From Achromobacter seleniivolatilans (GTDB lineage Bacteria > Pseudomonadota > Gammaproteobacteria > Burkholderiales > Burkholderiaceae_B), in the NCBI RefSeq assembly GCF_030864005.1, contig NZ_CP132976.1:3162001-3226000 (forward strand): 64,000 nt of DNA. Direction: 5' to 3'. The stretch's first letter is position 1, and each line of letters starts with the position of its first letter. The notes beneath the pieces were generated by a model. That model was not told the origin of the DNA. It ran no database searches and worked only from the letters and a program-made list of their open reading frames with translations. This document shows positions 26,408-36,127 of the stretch, in pieces. A program made the translations under genes and the position numbers.

Positions 26408-26788
26408 TCAAGCCGCCGAGGCTTGCTTGCTGACCAGCTTTTCCTTGATACGTGCCGACTTGCCCGAGCGGAAGCGCAGGTAGTACAGCTTGGCGCGGCG
26501 CACGTCGCCGCGGCGCTTAACTTCGATGCCGGCGATTTGCGGCGAGTACAGCTGGAACGTACGTTCCACGGCTTCACCCGACGAAATCTTGCGCACGGTG
26601 AACGCGGAGTTCAGGCCGCGGTTGCGCTTGGCGATAACAACGCCTTCGAAAGCCTGCACGCGCTTGCGGGTGCCTTCAACGACGTTCACGCTCACGATGA
26701 CGGTGTCACCAGGAGCAAATTCAGGCTTGGCTTGGCCGCCGGTCAGACGGGCAATTTCTTCCTGTTCCAGGATAGCGATAAGGTTCAT
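26408..26788 (-). CDS. rplS: 50S ribosomal protein L19
   Basis: A 126-residue ribosomal protein at the 30S-50S interface. Conserved parts are [40 protein letters not shown] and [14 protein letters not shown]. Unlike the usual rpsP-rimM-trmD-rplS arrangement, no trmD precedes it: the upstream 330 bases are non-coding and then a divergent transporter begins. It therefore needs its own promoter here. Confidence 0.97.
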   Translation of the reverse strand: MNLIAILEQEEIARLTGGQAKPEFAPGDTVIVSVNVVEGTRKRVQAFEGVVIAKRNRGLNSAFTVRKISSGEAVERTFQLYSPQIAGIEVKRRGDVRRAKLYYLRFRSGKSARIKEKLVSKQASAA

Positions 26789-27118
26789 TAGATTTCCTAG
26801 ATCATCGTGTCTTTGCGGACTAAAACTTTTGCCGTTCGATGTTGTTCATGTAGCTTCAGACGAAATCACTTCTGGTTCATGGGGTAGAAACACCACCAAG
26901 ATCAGATGCGCCCGCTTCAATCTGCATGTGCATGCCCGCGCAACCCGGTGGATTGGTAAGCGATGCTCGTACCGCAAGCAGAGGATGAGATTTGGCAAAC
27001 CAATGATTCTACACCAAAAATTGGCCAACCCCTCAGGTAAAATGGCGCTCTTCCAACGGCTTTGCTGTACGCTAGCCTCCCTTGTAACAAACACGTCATC
27101 TGACGACGCTGTTCCCTC
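26789..27118. other. 330-base non-coding interval between rplS and the EamA gene
   Basis: This stretch is more A/T-rich than its neighbours and has no convincing gene on either strand. On the minus strand a -10-like TAGAAT (27006-27011) could serve rplS with a leader of over 200 bases. On the plus strand TAAAAT (27038-27043) could serve the EamA gene. The long leader of rplS may hold regulatory structure, but I see no recognised element. Confidence 0.4.
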
Positions 27119-27991
27119 ATGTCGTATACGTCCCTGATATTGGTCGTCCTGGCGGCGATGGCCCACGCCACGTGGAATCTGCTTGCCAAACGCGCGGCCA
27201 TGGTGGGCGCTCCCTTTGTATTTGCCTACGGCCTGTGCGCCTCGGTGCTCTATGCGCCCTGGGTAATCTGGGTGCTGCTGCACGACGGCATGACGTGGAC
27301 GTGGCCAGTGGCAGGGGCGATTCTGACTTCCAGCCTGTTGCATCTGGGCTACAGCTTATGCCTGCAACGCGGGTATCAGGTCGCGGACCTGTCGGTGGTC
27401 TACCCCATCGCGCGGGGCACCGGCCCCCTGCTATCCACAACCGGCGCCTTTCTGTTGTTGGGCGAACCTGCCACCAGCACCGGAATCATCGGCATGCTGT
27501 GCGTGGTGGTCGGCGTGTTGCTGATCGCCACCCAGGGGCGGCTCGCTATCTTCAAGAACCCCCAAGCCTGGATAGGCGTGCGGTGGGGCATGGTGATTGG
27601 CCTGTTTATTGCCGCCTATACGGTCGTGGATGCCTATGGCGTCAAGGTGCTGCTGATCAGCCCGGTGCTGTTCGACTGGTTCACTTGCGTGACCCGTACC
27701 ACCATGATGACCCCGCACATGCTCAAGCGCCGCGCTCAGGCGTGGGAGGCCATGCGGGGGCATTGGCATCTGGCGCTGGCCGTCGGGCTGCTATCGCCGC
27801 TGGGCTACATCTTGGTGCTATATGCCTTGCGCAATGGAGCGCCGCTGAGTCTGGTGGCCCCAGCACGCGAGATGTCTATGATGCTGGGCACCTTGGCCGG
27901 CATGTTTCTGCTGCGTGAAAAAGTGGGTCCGGGCCGTCTGGCCGGCTGCCTGTCGATCTTGGCGGGCGTAATACTGTTGGGCTCCAGCTAA
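27119..27991 (+). CDS. EamA/DMT family transporter
   Basis: A 290-residue inner-membrane protein with ten hydrophobic helices in two EamA repeats. The first begins LVVLAAMAHATWNLLAKRA; the second begins near WGMVIGLFIAAYTVVDAYG and ends in a family-typical GRLAGCLSILAGVILL. The drug/metabolite transporter superfamily exports metabolites or amino acids; the substrate cannot be inferred here. No ribosome site is clear upstream of the ATG. Confidence 0.85.
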   Translation: MSYTSLILVVLAAMAHATWNLLAKRAAMVGAPFVFAYGLCASVLYAPWVIWVLLHDGMTWTWPVAGAILTSSLLHLGYSLCLQRGYQVADLSVVYPIARGTGPLLSTTGAFLLLGEPATSTGIIGMLCVVVGVLLIATQGRLAIFKNPQAWIGVRWGMVIGLFIAAYTVVDAYGVKVLLISPVLFDWFTCVTRTTMMTPHMLKRRAQAWEAMRGHWHLALAVGLLSPLGYILVLYALRNGAPLSLVAPAREMSMMLGTLAGMFLLREKVGPGRLAGCLSILAGVILLGSS

Positions 27992-28023
27992 ACCGCGCAA
28001 CGGAGGGGCCGAGAACTGCCCGC

Positions 28024-28503
28024 TTAAAAGCCGGCAGCTGCACCCAGCCACATCAGCGCGGGAATGATGGCGCCCCAGGACAACACCATCACCACATCAA
28101 TCACCATGGACTTCATGCTGACCTGAGCCGAAACCGGTTCCACCGTGGCGTTCCCCAAACTGCGCTCGCTCCAGGCGGGCGCAGCGGCGATCGGGGCGCT
28201 GGGCGCCAACTGCGGAACGGCTGAGGGAGCCAGAGTAGGAGCAGGCACGGCTACGGGAACAATGCCCGTTTGGCCGGTCAGCGTGCCCTCTTCTACCGGC
28301 ACAGGCGGGAACGGCCACCTTGCCGGGCCCGTAACAGCGCGTACACGTGGACGCTGCTGCACATTGGCCGTTGAACTGTTCCAAGGCATGGCCAGCCCCA
28401 CCAATTTGGTGCAGACCGCCCGAGCACGATGGGCGCTGCGGCGCAGCGGATTCAGCGAAACGACCAGGTCATCCGACAAAACGGAAAAATCAGCGGTGTT
28501 CAT
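28024..28503 (-). CDS. Hypothetical protein with a C-terminal membrane anchor
   Basis: A 159-residue protein not recognised from any family. Residues about 1-55 are soluble and Arg-rich (LNPLRRSAHRARAVCTKLVG). Residues 60-115 are a Pro/Ala/Val-rich low-complexity linker. Residues about 130-155 form one hydrophobic helix (VIDVVMVLSWGAIIPALMWL) near the C-terminus. There is no signal peptide, so it may be tail-anchored with the bulk in the cytoplasm. A strong AAGGAG precedes the ATG at 28503, which supports real expression. It follows the radical SAM gene by about 100 bases on the same strand. Confidence 0.7.
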   Translation of the reverse strand: MNTADFSVLSDDLVVSLNPLRRSAHRARAVCTKLVGLAMPWNSSTANVQQRPRVRAVTGPARWPFPPVPVEEGTLTGQTGIVPVAVPAPTLAPSAVPQLAPSAPIAAAPAWSERSLGNATVEPVSAQVSMKSMVIDVVMVLSWGAIIPALMWLGAAAGF

Positions 28504-28607
28504 AAGAACTCCTTGGATAGATGATCCCATGCCGTGACAACGCGTCTTGGCATGTACCCGCAGCATCAGTTGGCGCGGCAAGGACCGCGCCCAGCTTGAG
28601 CCATGGG

Positions 28608-29972
28608 TCAATCAAACAAAGACAACTGTCCTGCTGCCAGTGCGCGCAACTGCCGCGCACCGCGGCCATAGGCGCCGCTGACTGCGGGCAAACCATCGGA
28701 AAGAGGGACCCCAGAAGACGCTTTCGCGCCAACCGAGGATGGGAAAGCGGGGGAATCAGGCGCATCGGACAAGCCGGCGGCCCGTTCAACGAAAAGCGAC
28801 TGCGTGGCATTGGGCGCCCGGGGCGGCTGGAAATGGTCGCAGTCCAGCGCCAGCCGGTGGCGGTTCAGCCCCAGCTTGCGCGTAGCCACGCCGAAGCGCT
28901 GACGCAGCAAGTCGGCCCAGATGCCAGTGCCGCGCATGCGAGTGCCGAAATCAGGGTCGTTGCGGCGGCCATTGCGCAGGTCTTCAATACGGTGGAGCAC
29001 GCGCTGGGCGCGGTCCGGAAAATGGGCGTTCAGCCAATCTTCGAACAGGGTTTTGACCTCCCAGGGAAGGCGCACGACGGTGTAGCTGGCGTAATGCGCG
29101 CCTGCCGCCTTGGACTCCTGGAGGATATGTTCCATGGATTCATCGTTGATGAACGGGATGACCGGGGCCACCAGCACTCCCACCGGCACACCCGCATCGG
29201 TCAGGCTGCGCACGGCTTCCAGACGGCGCCAGGGGGCTGAAGCGCGCGGTTCCATCGTGCGCGCCATGCCGGCGTCCAGCGTGGTGATGCTCATGTAGAC
29301 CACGACCAGCTTTTGTTCAGCCAACGCCGCCAGCAAGTCCAGATCTCGGGCGACCAGCGCGTTCTTGGTGACGATGGTGAGCGGATGCCGGGTTTCCAGC
29401 ATCAGTTCCAACATGCCGCGCGTCAGCCGCCAATCGCGCTCAATAGGCTGATAGGCGTCTGTGGCGGAACCGATATTGATGGGCGACGGCTTATACCCCG
29501 GGCGGCTGAGTTCGGCCCGCAGCGCTTGTACGGCGTTCGCCTTGGCCACCAGCCGGGTTTCGAAGTCCAGCCCGGGAGACAGCCCCAGATACGAATGCGT
29601 GGGACGGGCATAGCAATAGACGCAGCCGTGTTCGCAACCCCGGTAAGGGTTGACTGCCACATCGAAGGGAATATCGGGTGAATCGTTGCGCGACAACATC
29701 TTGCGCGCTTCTTCCGCCGTGACGGTAGTCTTGGGTGCGGCAGGCGCTACCCGAGAATCCGGCAGGATTGGAATGATTTTCGAACTATTGGGGACAGATT
29801 CGACAAAATCTGCTGGTAGACCTGAAGCTGACCAGCCGTCATCGATCTGTTCGCGAGCATCGCGTTCAAAGCGATGCCGAACATTAGTAACCGCACCCCG
29901 ACCGCGCAAGGCGGCGGGGGCGGCAGCCGGGGACCCAGAACCGGCGGGAAAAGAATGATCGGTGCGTGCCAT
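28608..29972 (-). CDS. Radical SAM protein, PA0069/Rv2578c family
   Basis: A 454-residue radical S-adenosylmethionine protein. The 4Fe-4S site is in NPYRGCEHGCVYCYARPTH (CxxxCxxC) near residue 110, followed by a partial TIM barrel with INIGSATDAYQPIE. Resemblance to the SPL/PA0069 group suggests a DNA- or nucleic-acid-directed reaction, but no member has a settled function. The N-terminal 60 residues and the C-terminal region are low in conservation. The ATG at 29972 is preferred over a TTG at 30008. Confidence 0.85.
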   Translation of the reverse strand: MARTDHSFPAGSGSPAAAPAALRGRGAVTNVRHRFERDAREQIDDGWSASGLPADFVESVPNSSKIIPILPDSRVAPAAPKTTVTAEEARKMLSRNDSPDIPFDVAVNPYRGCEHGCVYCYARPTHSYLGLSPGLDFETRLVAKANAVQALRAELSRPGYKPSPINIGSATDAYQPIERDWRLTRGMLELMLETRHPLTIVTKNALVARDLDLLAALAEQKLVVVYMSITTLDAGMARTMEPRASAPWRRLEAVRSLTDAGVPVGVLVAPVIPFINDESMEHILQESKAAGAHYASYTVVRLPWEVKTLFEDWLNAHFPDRAQRVLHRIEDLRNGRRNDPDFGTRMRGTGIWADLLRQRFGVATRKLGLNRHRLALDCDHFQPPRAPNATQSLFVERAAGLSDAPDSPAFPSSVGAKASSGVPLSDGLPAVSGAYGRGARQLRALAAGQLSLFD

Positions 29973-30141
29973 AAAAACTACTGTACAAAAACACAGTGGT
30001 TTTGACAAGCACCAAAAGCCTTTTCGTAAGACAGCCCCACTTTACCGCAAGACGCGAGCCCCGTCTGAACAAATCGTTTTCACCAGGTGATATCGACTGG
30101 AGAGCCGCGCCAGTATTGGATTTGGAAGAAAAACAACAGAG

Positions 30142-30179
30142 AAAAAAGGGGCCGGAAACCCGTTGTTTTCCGGCCCCTT
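30142..30179 (-). terminator. Terminator of the cys operon
   Basis: On the minus strand AAGGGGCCGGAAA and TTTCCGGCCCCTT pair around a short loop and are followed by a run of T. It lies 18 bases beyond the cysN stop. The rest of the 29973-30196 interval shows no gene. Confidence 0.9.
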
Positions 30180-30196
30180 CGTGATGCGGCCGTGGC

Positions 30197-31495
30197 TTAA
30201 CGCAACATGCCCGCCGCAGCCGTCTGATGCGTGACTTCATCGATCAAAATGAATGAGCCAGTGGCAGGCACATCGGTGTATCGATCGACCGCCAAGGCCT
30301 CGCGTGTCGTCAACGTTACGCGTCCGATATCGTTCATGCGCAACGTGCCTTCCGTGTTCTCCACCTCTTGCAATTCATGGATGTCGCGATGCGTGAGCAC
30401 CGTGCGGATCTTCGCGGAGGTCAGGCGCGTGCCGGCCTTCAACAAATATTTGCGCGCAGGATTCAACGCTTGCGTATCCAACCAGCACAGCTCCGCTTCG
30501 AACTCACGCGTCACTTGCGCAGGCGCTTCGGTATGCACGATCACATCACCGCGCGACACGTCCACATCGCGATCCAACACCAGCGTGATTGAATCGCCCG
30601 CCACCGCTTCATCCAGCACGCGGTCAAACGAGCGCACTTCGCGCACCACCGCCGGCACACCCGACGGCTGCACGGTGACTTCGTCCCCCGGCCGCAGCAC
30701 GCCGCTGGCCACACGTCCGGCATACCCTCGAAAATCTTCTTTGCGATCGCCATCATGACGCGCCACCCACTGCACCGGAAAACGCAGCGGCAATGCGCGT
30801 CCGTCGCTTGCCAGGTCCAGCGATTCGAGCAGTGCCAGCAAAGGCTGTCCTTCGTACCACGGCGTCTTGGGCGACAGCGTGACCACGTTGTCGCCATTCA
30901 ATGCGGACAGCGGCAGCGCATCGAAATGCTCGATGCCCAGTTTGCCGGCCAAGTCCGCGTAGGCTTCGCGGATGCGCTCGAACACCGCGCGGTCCCAATC
31001 CACCAGATCCATCTTGTTGACGGCCACCACGATATGGCGAATACCGAGCAGACGCGCGATGGTGCTGTGCCGCTTGGTTTGCGCCAGCAGCTTGCCGTCG
31101 GCCGCGCGCGTAGCGTCGATCAGGATCACCGCGACATCCGCCGTCGATGCGCCCGTGACCATGTTGCGCGTGTACTGCTCGTGGCCCGGTGCGTCGGCGA
31201 TGATGAATTTGCGGGCAGGCGTCGAGAAGTAGCGATACGCCACATCGATCGTAATGCCCTGCTCCCGCTCGGCTTCCAACCCGTCGGTCAGCAGCGCAAA
31301 GTCAATGCCGTCGCCCGCCACGCGCTTGTGCTTGGCGCGCGAGATTGCATCCAGCTGATCCGCAAACACGCCCTTGCTGTCGTAAAGCAAGCGCCCGATC
31401 AGCGTGGATTTGCCGTCATCAACGGAACCCGCTGTGATCAGGCGCAGCAAGCCGGTACCGGCGCCGGAAAGAAAAGAATCGTTCACTGCATTCAT
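30197..31495 (-). CDS. cysN: Sulfate adenylyltransferase subunit 1 (GTPase)
   Basis: A 432-residue EF-Tu-like GTPase that with CysD forms ATP sulfurylase, using GTP hydrolysis to drive APS synthesis. G motifs GSVDDGKST, DAPGHEQYTRNM and NKMDLVDW are intact. No APS kinase (CysC) domain is fused, which fits direct use of APS by the CysH encoded upstream. The ATG at 31495 opens the MNAVNDS start; the frame extends upstream into cysD but is not supported. It is the last gene of the operon. Confidence 0.96.
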   Translation of the reverse strand: MNAVNDSFLSGAGTGLLRLITAGSVDDGKSTLIGRLLYDSKGVFADQLDAISRAKHKRVAGDGIDFALLTDGLEAEREQGITIDVAYRYFSTPARKFIIADAPGHEQYTRNMVTGASTADVAVILIDATRAADGKLLAQTKRHSTIARLLGIRHIVVAVNKMDLVDWDRAVFERIREAYADLAGKLGIEHFDALPLSALNGDNVVTLSPKTPWYEGQPLLALLESLDLASDGRALPLRFPVQWVARHDGDRKEDFRGYAGRVASGVLRPGDEVTVQPSGVPAVVREVRSFDRVLDEAVAGDSITLVLDRDVDVSRGDVIVHTEAPAQVTREFEAELCWLDTQALNPARKYLLKAGTRLTSAKIRTVLTHRDIHELQEVENTEGTLRMNDIGRVTLTTREALAVDRYTDVPATGSFILIDEVTHQTAAAGMLR

Positions 31496-31536
31496 GTGCG
31501 TCCCCTGCCGCTGGCCGTGGCCAGCGTATCGTGCAT

Positions 31537-32445
31537 TCAGAAATAGCCTTCTTTCTTGCGGCGCTCCATCGAGGCCTCGGAAGTCTGGTCGTCCATGCGC
31601 GTGGCGCCGCGCTCGGTGATATCGGTTACCGCCGTCTCGGCGATGATGGCGTAGGTATCGGCCGCGTCGGACGCCACGGGGCACGTGCACGAGATATCGC
31701 CCACGGTGCGAAAACGCACCGGCAGACGTTCCACCTGCTCGCCATCTTGCGGCGGCGTCAGGCGCGTGACCGGAACCAGCAAGCCCTTGCGCCGCACCAC
31801 TTCGCGCTCGTGGCTGTAATAGATGGACGGCAGCGCCAGCTGCTCACGCTGGATGTACTGCCAGACGTCCAGTTCGGTCCAGTTGGAAATCGGAAAGACG
31901 CGCATGTTCTCGCCGCGATGCACGCGGGTGTTGAACAGGCTCCACAACTCCGGGCGCTGCGCCTTGGGGTCCCACTGGCCGAATTCGTCGCGAAAGGAAA
32001 AAATGCGTTCCTTCGCGCGCGCTTTCTCTTCGTCGCGCCGGGCGCCGCCAATGCAGGCGTCAAAACCGAATTCCTCGATGGCTTCCAGCAGCGTCACGGC
32101 CTGAGCCGCATTACGCGAATCGGTCTCGCGACGCAGCACCACGGAACCGCGTTTGATCGAGTCTTCGACACTGCGGACGATCAGCGTCTCGCCCAGCTCT
32201 GCCGCGCGGCGGTCGCGAAACGCGATCACCTCGTCGAAATTGTGGCCGGTGTCGATATGCATCAGCGGAAACGGAAACCGTCCCGGCCGGAAGGCCTTTT
32301 CAGCCAGACGCAACAACACGACCGAATCTTTTCCGCCGGAAAACAGCAGCACAGGCTTTTCACTTTCCGCGGCGACTTCGCGCATGATGAATATCGCTTC
32401 GGACTCCAGCCAATCCAAGTGGCTGCGTTGGATCACAGCAGACAT
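31537..32445 (-). CDS. cysD: Sulfate adenylyltransferase subunit 2
   Basis: A 302-residue catalytic subunit of ATP sulfurylase, of the PP-loop adenylyltransferase family. The PP-loop is LLFSGGKDSVVLLRLAEKAF. Further conserved parts are IGGARRDEEKARAKERIFSF and PISNWTELDVWQYI. It lies 40 bases after cysH and 41 before cysN, all on the minus strand. Confidence 0.97.
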   Translation of the reverse strand: MSAVIQRSHLDWLESEAIFIMREVAAESEKPVLLFSGGKDSVVLLRLAEKAFRPGRFPFPLMHIDTGHNFDEVIAFRDRRAAELGETLIVRSVEDSIKRGSVVLRRETDSRNAAQAVTLLEAIEEFGFDACIGGARRDEEKARAKERIFSFRDEFGQWDPKAQRPELWSLFNTRVHRGENMRVFPISNWTELDVWQYIQREQLALPSIYYSHEREVVRRKGLLVPVTRLTPPQDGEQVERLPVRFRTVGDISCTCPVASDAADTYAIIAETAVTDITERGATRMDDQTSEASMERRKKEGYF

Positions 32446-32485
32446 AGTTATTCCCTTAAAACAGATTTCGAATTCGTCGCCGGCG

Positions 32486-33226
32486 TCAGCCGCCGCGCGT
32501 CACTACACTGATGACCCGGTTGCCCGCATGCAGTCCGCATTCCTTGGAATCAGACGACTCCCACCACCAGCGTCCCGCCCGCAGGTCTTCTCCTGGCCGG
32601 ATTGCGCGCGTACAGGGTTCGCACCCGATGGACGGGTAGCCCTGGTCATGCAGCGGGTTGTAAGGAATGCCCAGCGCGCGAATCGCGGCCCAGACGTCGT
32701 CTTCGCTCCATTCGGCCAGCGGATTGAATTTGTATAGGCCAAAGGTCGAGTCCTGCTCTTCCAGCGGCAATTCGCCACGCGTGGTGGACTGCGCGCGCCG
32801 CTGTCCGGTGATCCACGCGCCGCGGCCGGACAAGGCACGTTTTAGCGGCTCGACTTTGCGGATCTGGCAACAGGCTTTGCGCAGGTCTACGCTTTCGTAG
32901 AACGCGAAGGCGCCATGCTCGGCTACGTGCCGTTCAACTGCACCGGCGTCCGGGTGGTAGATCGTGACATCACGTCCATAGCGAGCGCTTACCGCATCCA
33001 ACACACCCAGCGTCTCGGCATGCAGCCGGCCCGTATCCAGCGAAAACACTTCCAGATCCAGACCCGAGTCATAGATGGCATGGGTCAAGACCATGTCTTC
33101 GGCGGCCAAGGACGAGGCCAGCGCAGCATCGGGATAGCGGCGCTGAATCTCGGCCAGGCGGGCTGTCAGCTCGCGCCAGCGCAAGGCCAAGGCTGCATTC
33201 AACTCAGATGACACCGCCGCCGTCAT
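32486..33226 (-). CDS. cysH: Adenylylsulfate (APS) reductase, CysH family
   Basis: A 246-residue thioredoxin-dependent reductase forming sulfite. It carries the cysteine set C119-C120 (KACCQIRK) and C202/C205 (GCEPCTR) that binds a 4Fe-4S cluster in assimilatory APS reductases, plus catalytic C230 in KECGLH. PAPS reductases of E. coli type lack the first four, so APS is the likely substrate, consistent with no CysC in the operon. Sulfite reductase genes are not in the window. The ATG overlaps the cysA stop (ATGA). Confidence 0.94.
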   Translation of the reverse strand: MTAAVSSELNAALALRWRELTARLAEIQRRYPDAALASSLAAEDMVLTHAIYDSGLDLEVFSLDTGRLHAETLGVLDAVSARYGRDVTIYHPDAGAVERHVAEHGAFAFYESVDLRKACCQIRKVEPLKRALSGRGAWITGQRRAQSTTRGELPLEEQDSTFGLYKFNPLAEWSEDDVWAAIRALGIPYNPLHDQGYPSIGCEPCTRAIRPGEDLRAGRWWWESSDSKECGLHAGNRVISVVTRGG

Positions 33227-34287
33227 GATTGCACCGCGAAGATGCGCGCGCGGCGGGGCCGGGCCAACAGCGTTTCGCCATCGCGCAGGTTCAACTCCCG
33301 ATACAGATACTCGGGCACTTCGGCTTCAATGATGGCGTCGGAATCCTGACGAGACAGTTCCAGATACGCGCTGGGGCCAGCCAGATAGGCATGCGCCAAA
33401 CGCACAGGAATCCCCTCTCCGCCCGCCCGGTAGCGCTCAATATCGAATTCGTGCGGACGCACATAAGCAGTGGCGTGCTGGGCATCCGCCTGGGCCAGGT
33501 CCGGCGCCGGCAGAGACAGGCCGGCCCCTTCCCAGATGCCGCGCGTCGCCACGCCTTGAAGCTGATTCACATCCCCCAGGAAGCCATAGACAAACGGCGT
33601 GGCGGGGCCTTCCCACACTTCACGCGGCGTGCCTACCTGCTCGATCTGACCGGCATTCATCAGAACCACGCGATCCGACACTTCCAGCGCTTCTTCCTGA
33701 TCGTGCGTCACGAACACACTGGCCACATTCAATTCATCATGCAGCCGGCGCAGCCAGCGGCGCAGTTCTTTGCGCACCTTGGCATCCAGCGCACCGAACG
33801 GCTCGTCCAGCAACAGCACGCGGGGTTCCACGGCCAATGCGCGCGCCAGGGCAATACGCTGACGCTGCCCGCCGGACAGCTGAGCCGGATAGCGGTCTGC
33901 CAGCCAGTCCAGTTGCACCAGACTCAACAGATCGTGCACCTTGCGCTGGATCTGATCTTCGGACGGACGCTGCGAACGGTGCTTGACGCGCAAGCCGAAG
34001 GCCACGTTCTCAAATACCGTCATGTGCTTGAACAGCGCGTAGTGCTGGAACACGAAACCGACCTGGCGCTGCCGTACATCCACGGCGGTCGCGTCCTCGC
34101 CGCCGAACAGCACGCTGCCGGTATCGGCCGATTCCAGCCCGGCAATAATGCGCAGCAGCGTGGTCTTGCCGCAGCCGGAAGGCCCCAACAGCGCCACCAG
34201 CTCGCCCGTTTCGATATGCAGCGACACGTCGTTCAGCGCGCGGAACTGGCCGAACTGCTTGGATAGATTGCGAACTTCGATACTCAT
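33223..34287 (-). CDS. cysA: Sulfate/thiosulfate ABC transporter ATP-binding protein
   Basis: A 354-residue ATPase of the sulfate importer. Walker A is GPSGCGKTT, the signature is [15 protein letters not shown], and Walker B is [14 protein letters not shown]-terminal TOBE-like regulatory region follows after residue 240. The ATG at 34287 opens [13 protein letters not shown] with CGGAGA upstream. The stop overlaps cysH (ATGA). Confidence 0.96.
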   Translation of the reverse strand: MSIEVRNLSKQFGQFRALNDVSLHIETGELVALLGPSGCGKTTLLRIIAGLESADTGSVLFGGEDATAVDVRQRQVGFVFQHYALFKHMTVFENVAFGLRVKHRSQRPSEDQIQRKVHDLLSLVQLDWLADRYPAQLSGGQRQRIALARALAVEPRVLLLDEPFGALDAKVRKELRRWLRRLHDELNVASVFVTHDQEEALEVSDRVVLMNAGQIEQVGTPREVWEGPATPFVYGFLGDVNQLQGVATRGIWEGAGLSLPAPDLAQADAQHATAYVRPHEFDIERYRAGGEGIPVRLAHAYLAGPSAYLELSRQDSDAIIEAEVPEYLYRELNLRDGETLLARPRRARIFAVQS

Positions 34288-34313
34288 GCTTGTCTCCGTC
34301 TGAACCGGCCGCG

Positions 34314-35216
34314 TCAAGCGACAGCCGGTTTGATGGTCACGACTGCCGGACCGGGATATTCGACTGGCAGATCAGAGGCCCGCAGCATGCGCGCATTGCG
34401 CCACTCGACCACGTTCTTCGCCACCAAAGTCACCAGGGCCAGCAAGGCCAATAGCGACGCAACGGCGAACGCCGCGGAATACTGATATTCGTTGTAGAGA
34501 ATTTCCACGTGCAGGGTCATCGTGTTGGTTAAGCCCCGGACCTGGCCCGACACCACCGACACCGCGCCGAACTCGCCCATGGCGCGCGCATTGCTCAGGA
34601 TGGCGCCATACAGCAAGCCCCACTTGATATTGGGCAGCGTCACACGCCAGAAGATCTGCCACCCATTGGCGCCTAGTGTCAGCGCCGCCTGCTCTTCTTC
34701 ACTGCCTTGCGCCTGCATCAGCGGAATCAGCTCGCGCGCCACGAAGGGAAAGGTCACGAAAAGCGTCGCCAGAATGATCCCGGGCACCGCGTAGACGATC
34801 TTCCAATCGTGATCTTGCAGCCAACCGCCCATCCATCCCTGCGTACCAAACAGCAGGATGAACACCAGGCCTGCCACAACGGGCGACACGGAAAATGGCA
34901 AGTCGATCAACGTGATCAAGAACTGTTTGCCGCGGAATTGGAATTTGGTGATGGCCCACGCTGCGGCAACGCCAAATACCAGATTCACCGGCAGCGCGAT
35001 CGCGGCCACCAGCAGCGTCAGCCGGATAGCCGACATCGCATCCGGTTCGACGATGGCGGCCACATACACTTCCCATCCCTTTTTGAACGCCTCGGCGAAT
35101 ACCGCCGCCAGCGGAATCAACAGGAACAGCGCCAGGAATGCCAGCGCGATAAACAGCAGTACGCCGCGCACCCAGCGCGGCTCGGTAAGATGGGCCGGAC
35201 GATCCGATGCGCTCAT
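34314..35216 (-). CDS. cysW: Sulfate ABC transporter permease CysW
   Basis: A 300-residue inner-membrane permease with six helices and the EAA-type loop ([20 protein letters not shown]) that contacts CysA. It pairs with CysT. Its start overlaps the cysT stop by four bases, and 26 bases separate it from cysA. Confidence 0.95.
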   Translation of the reverse strand: MSASDRPAHLTEPRWVRGVLLFIALAFLALFLLIPLAAVFAEAFKKGWEVYVAAIVEPDAMSAIRLTLLVAAIALPVNLVFGVAAAWAITKFQFRGKQFLITLIDLPFSVSPVVAGLVFILLFGTQGWMGGWLQDHDWKIVYAVPGIILATLFVTFPFVARELIPLMQAQGSEEEQAALTLGANGWQIFWRVTLPNIKWGLLYGAILSNARAMGEFGAVSVVSGQVRGLTNTMTLHVEILYNEYQYSAAFAVASLLALLALVTLVAKNVVEWRNARMLRASDLPVEYPGPAVVTIKPAVA

Positions 35217-36103
35217 GCGAGCCTCCCCGAGTTGCGGCGCGCCTGCCAGCCTTGCAACAGATTGATGACAAGCAGCATGACAAACGACAGCACCAGCATC
35301 ACGGTCGCGATAGCGGCGGCGCCGGCGTAATCAAACTGCTCCAGCTTGGAAATGATCAGCAGCGGCGTGATCTCCGACACCATAGGCATGTTGCCGGCGA
35401 TAAACACCACCGATCCGTATTCACCGATGGCACGCGCGAATGCCAGCGCGAAACCGGTCATCAACGCGGGCAGGATGGTCGGCAGCAACACCCGGCGTAT
35501 GGTCTGCCAGCGGTCGGCGCCCAGGCTGGCTGCGGCTTCCTCGATCTCGCGTTCCACGTCTTCCAGCACGGGCTGCACGGTCCGCACCACAAAGGGCACG
35601 CCGATAAAGATCAGCGCAATCACAATGCCCAGCGGGGTGAACGCCACCTTCAAACCAAACCATTCGGAAAGCGGCGCGCCCAGCCAGCCCTTTTGCGAAT
35701 AAAGCGCGGTCAGCGCAATACCTGCCACCGCTGTCGGCAGCGCGAAAGGCAAGTCCACCAGCGCGTCCAGAATCTTCTTTCCGGGAAAGCGGTAGCGCAC
35801 CAGCACCCAGGCGACGATAGACCCGAACACCAGGTTTACCAGCGCTGCGATCAACGATGCGCCAAAGGTCAGCTGGTAAGACGCCAGTACCCGGGGCGCG
35901 GTGACCGCGTCCCAGAAACCTTGCCATCCCAGCTCTGCGCTTTTGATGGGCAAAGCAGCCAGCGGAATCAACACGAGCACGCTCAGGTACAGCACTGCGT
36001 AGCCCATGGAGATGCCAAATCCGGGCAGCACGCCCGGGCTGTTGCGCCGAACGGCAAAAGGCGCTTGCGCGCCGTTTGCCGTCGGATTGGAGGCAGTAGT
36101 CAT
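35213..36103 (-). CDS. cysT: Sulfate ABC transporter permease CysT (CysU)
   Basis: A 296-residue permease with six helices. The EAA loop is near [20 protein letters not shown], and the [19 protein letters not shown] segment is typical of CysT. The first 30 residues are a soluble extension. It follows sbp by 24 bases and overlaps cysW. Confidence 0.95.
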   Translation of the reverse strand: MTTASNPTANGAQAPFAVRRNSPGVLPGFGISMGYAVLYLSVLVLIPLAALPIKSAELGWQGFWDAVTAPRVLASYQLTFGASLIAALVNLVFGSIVAWVLVRYRFPGKKILDALVDLPFALPTAVAGIALTALYSQKGWLGAPLSEWFGLKVAFTPLGIVIALIFIGVPFVVRTVQPVLEDVEREIEEAAASLGADRWQTIRRVLLPTILPALMTGFALAFARAIGEYGSVVFIAGNMPMVSEITPLLIISKLEQFDYAGAAAIATVMLVLSFVMLLVINLLQGWQARRNSGRLA

Positions 36104-36127
36104 GGCCGTCGTCCGATCGTTGTCTGA

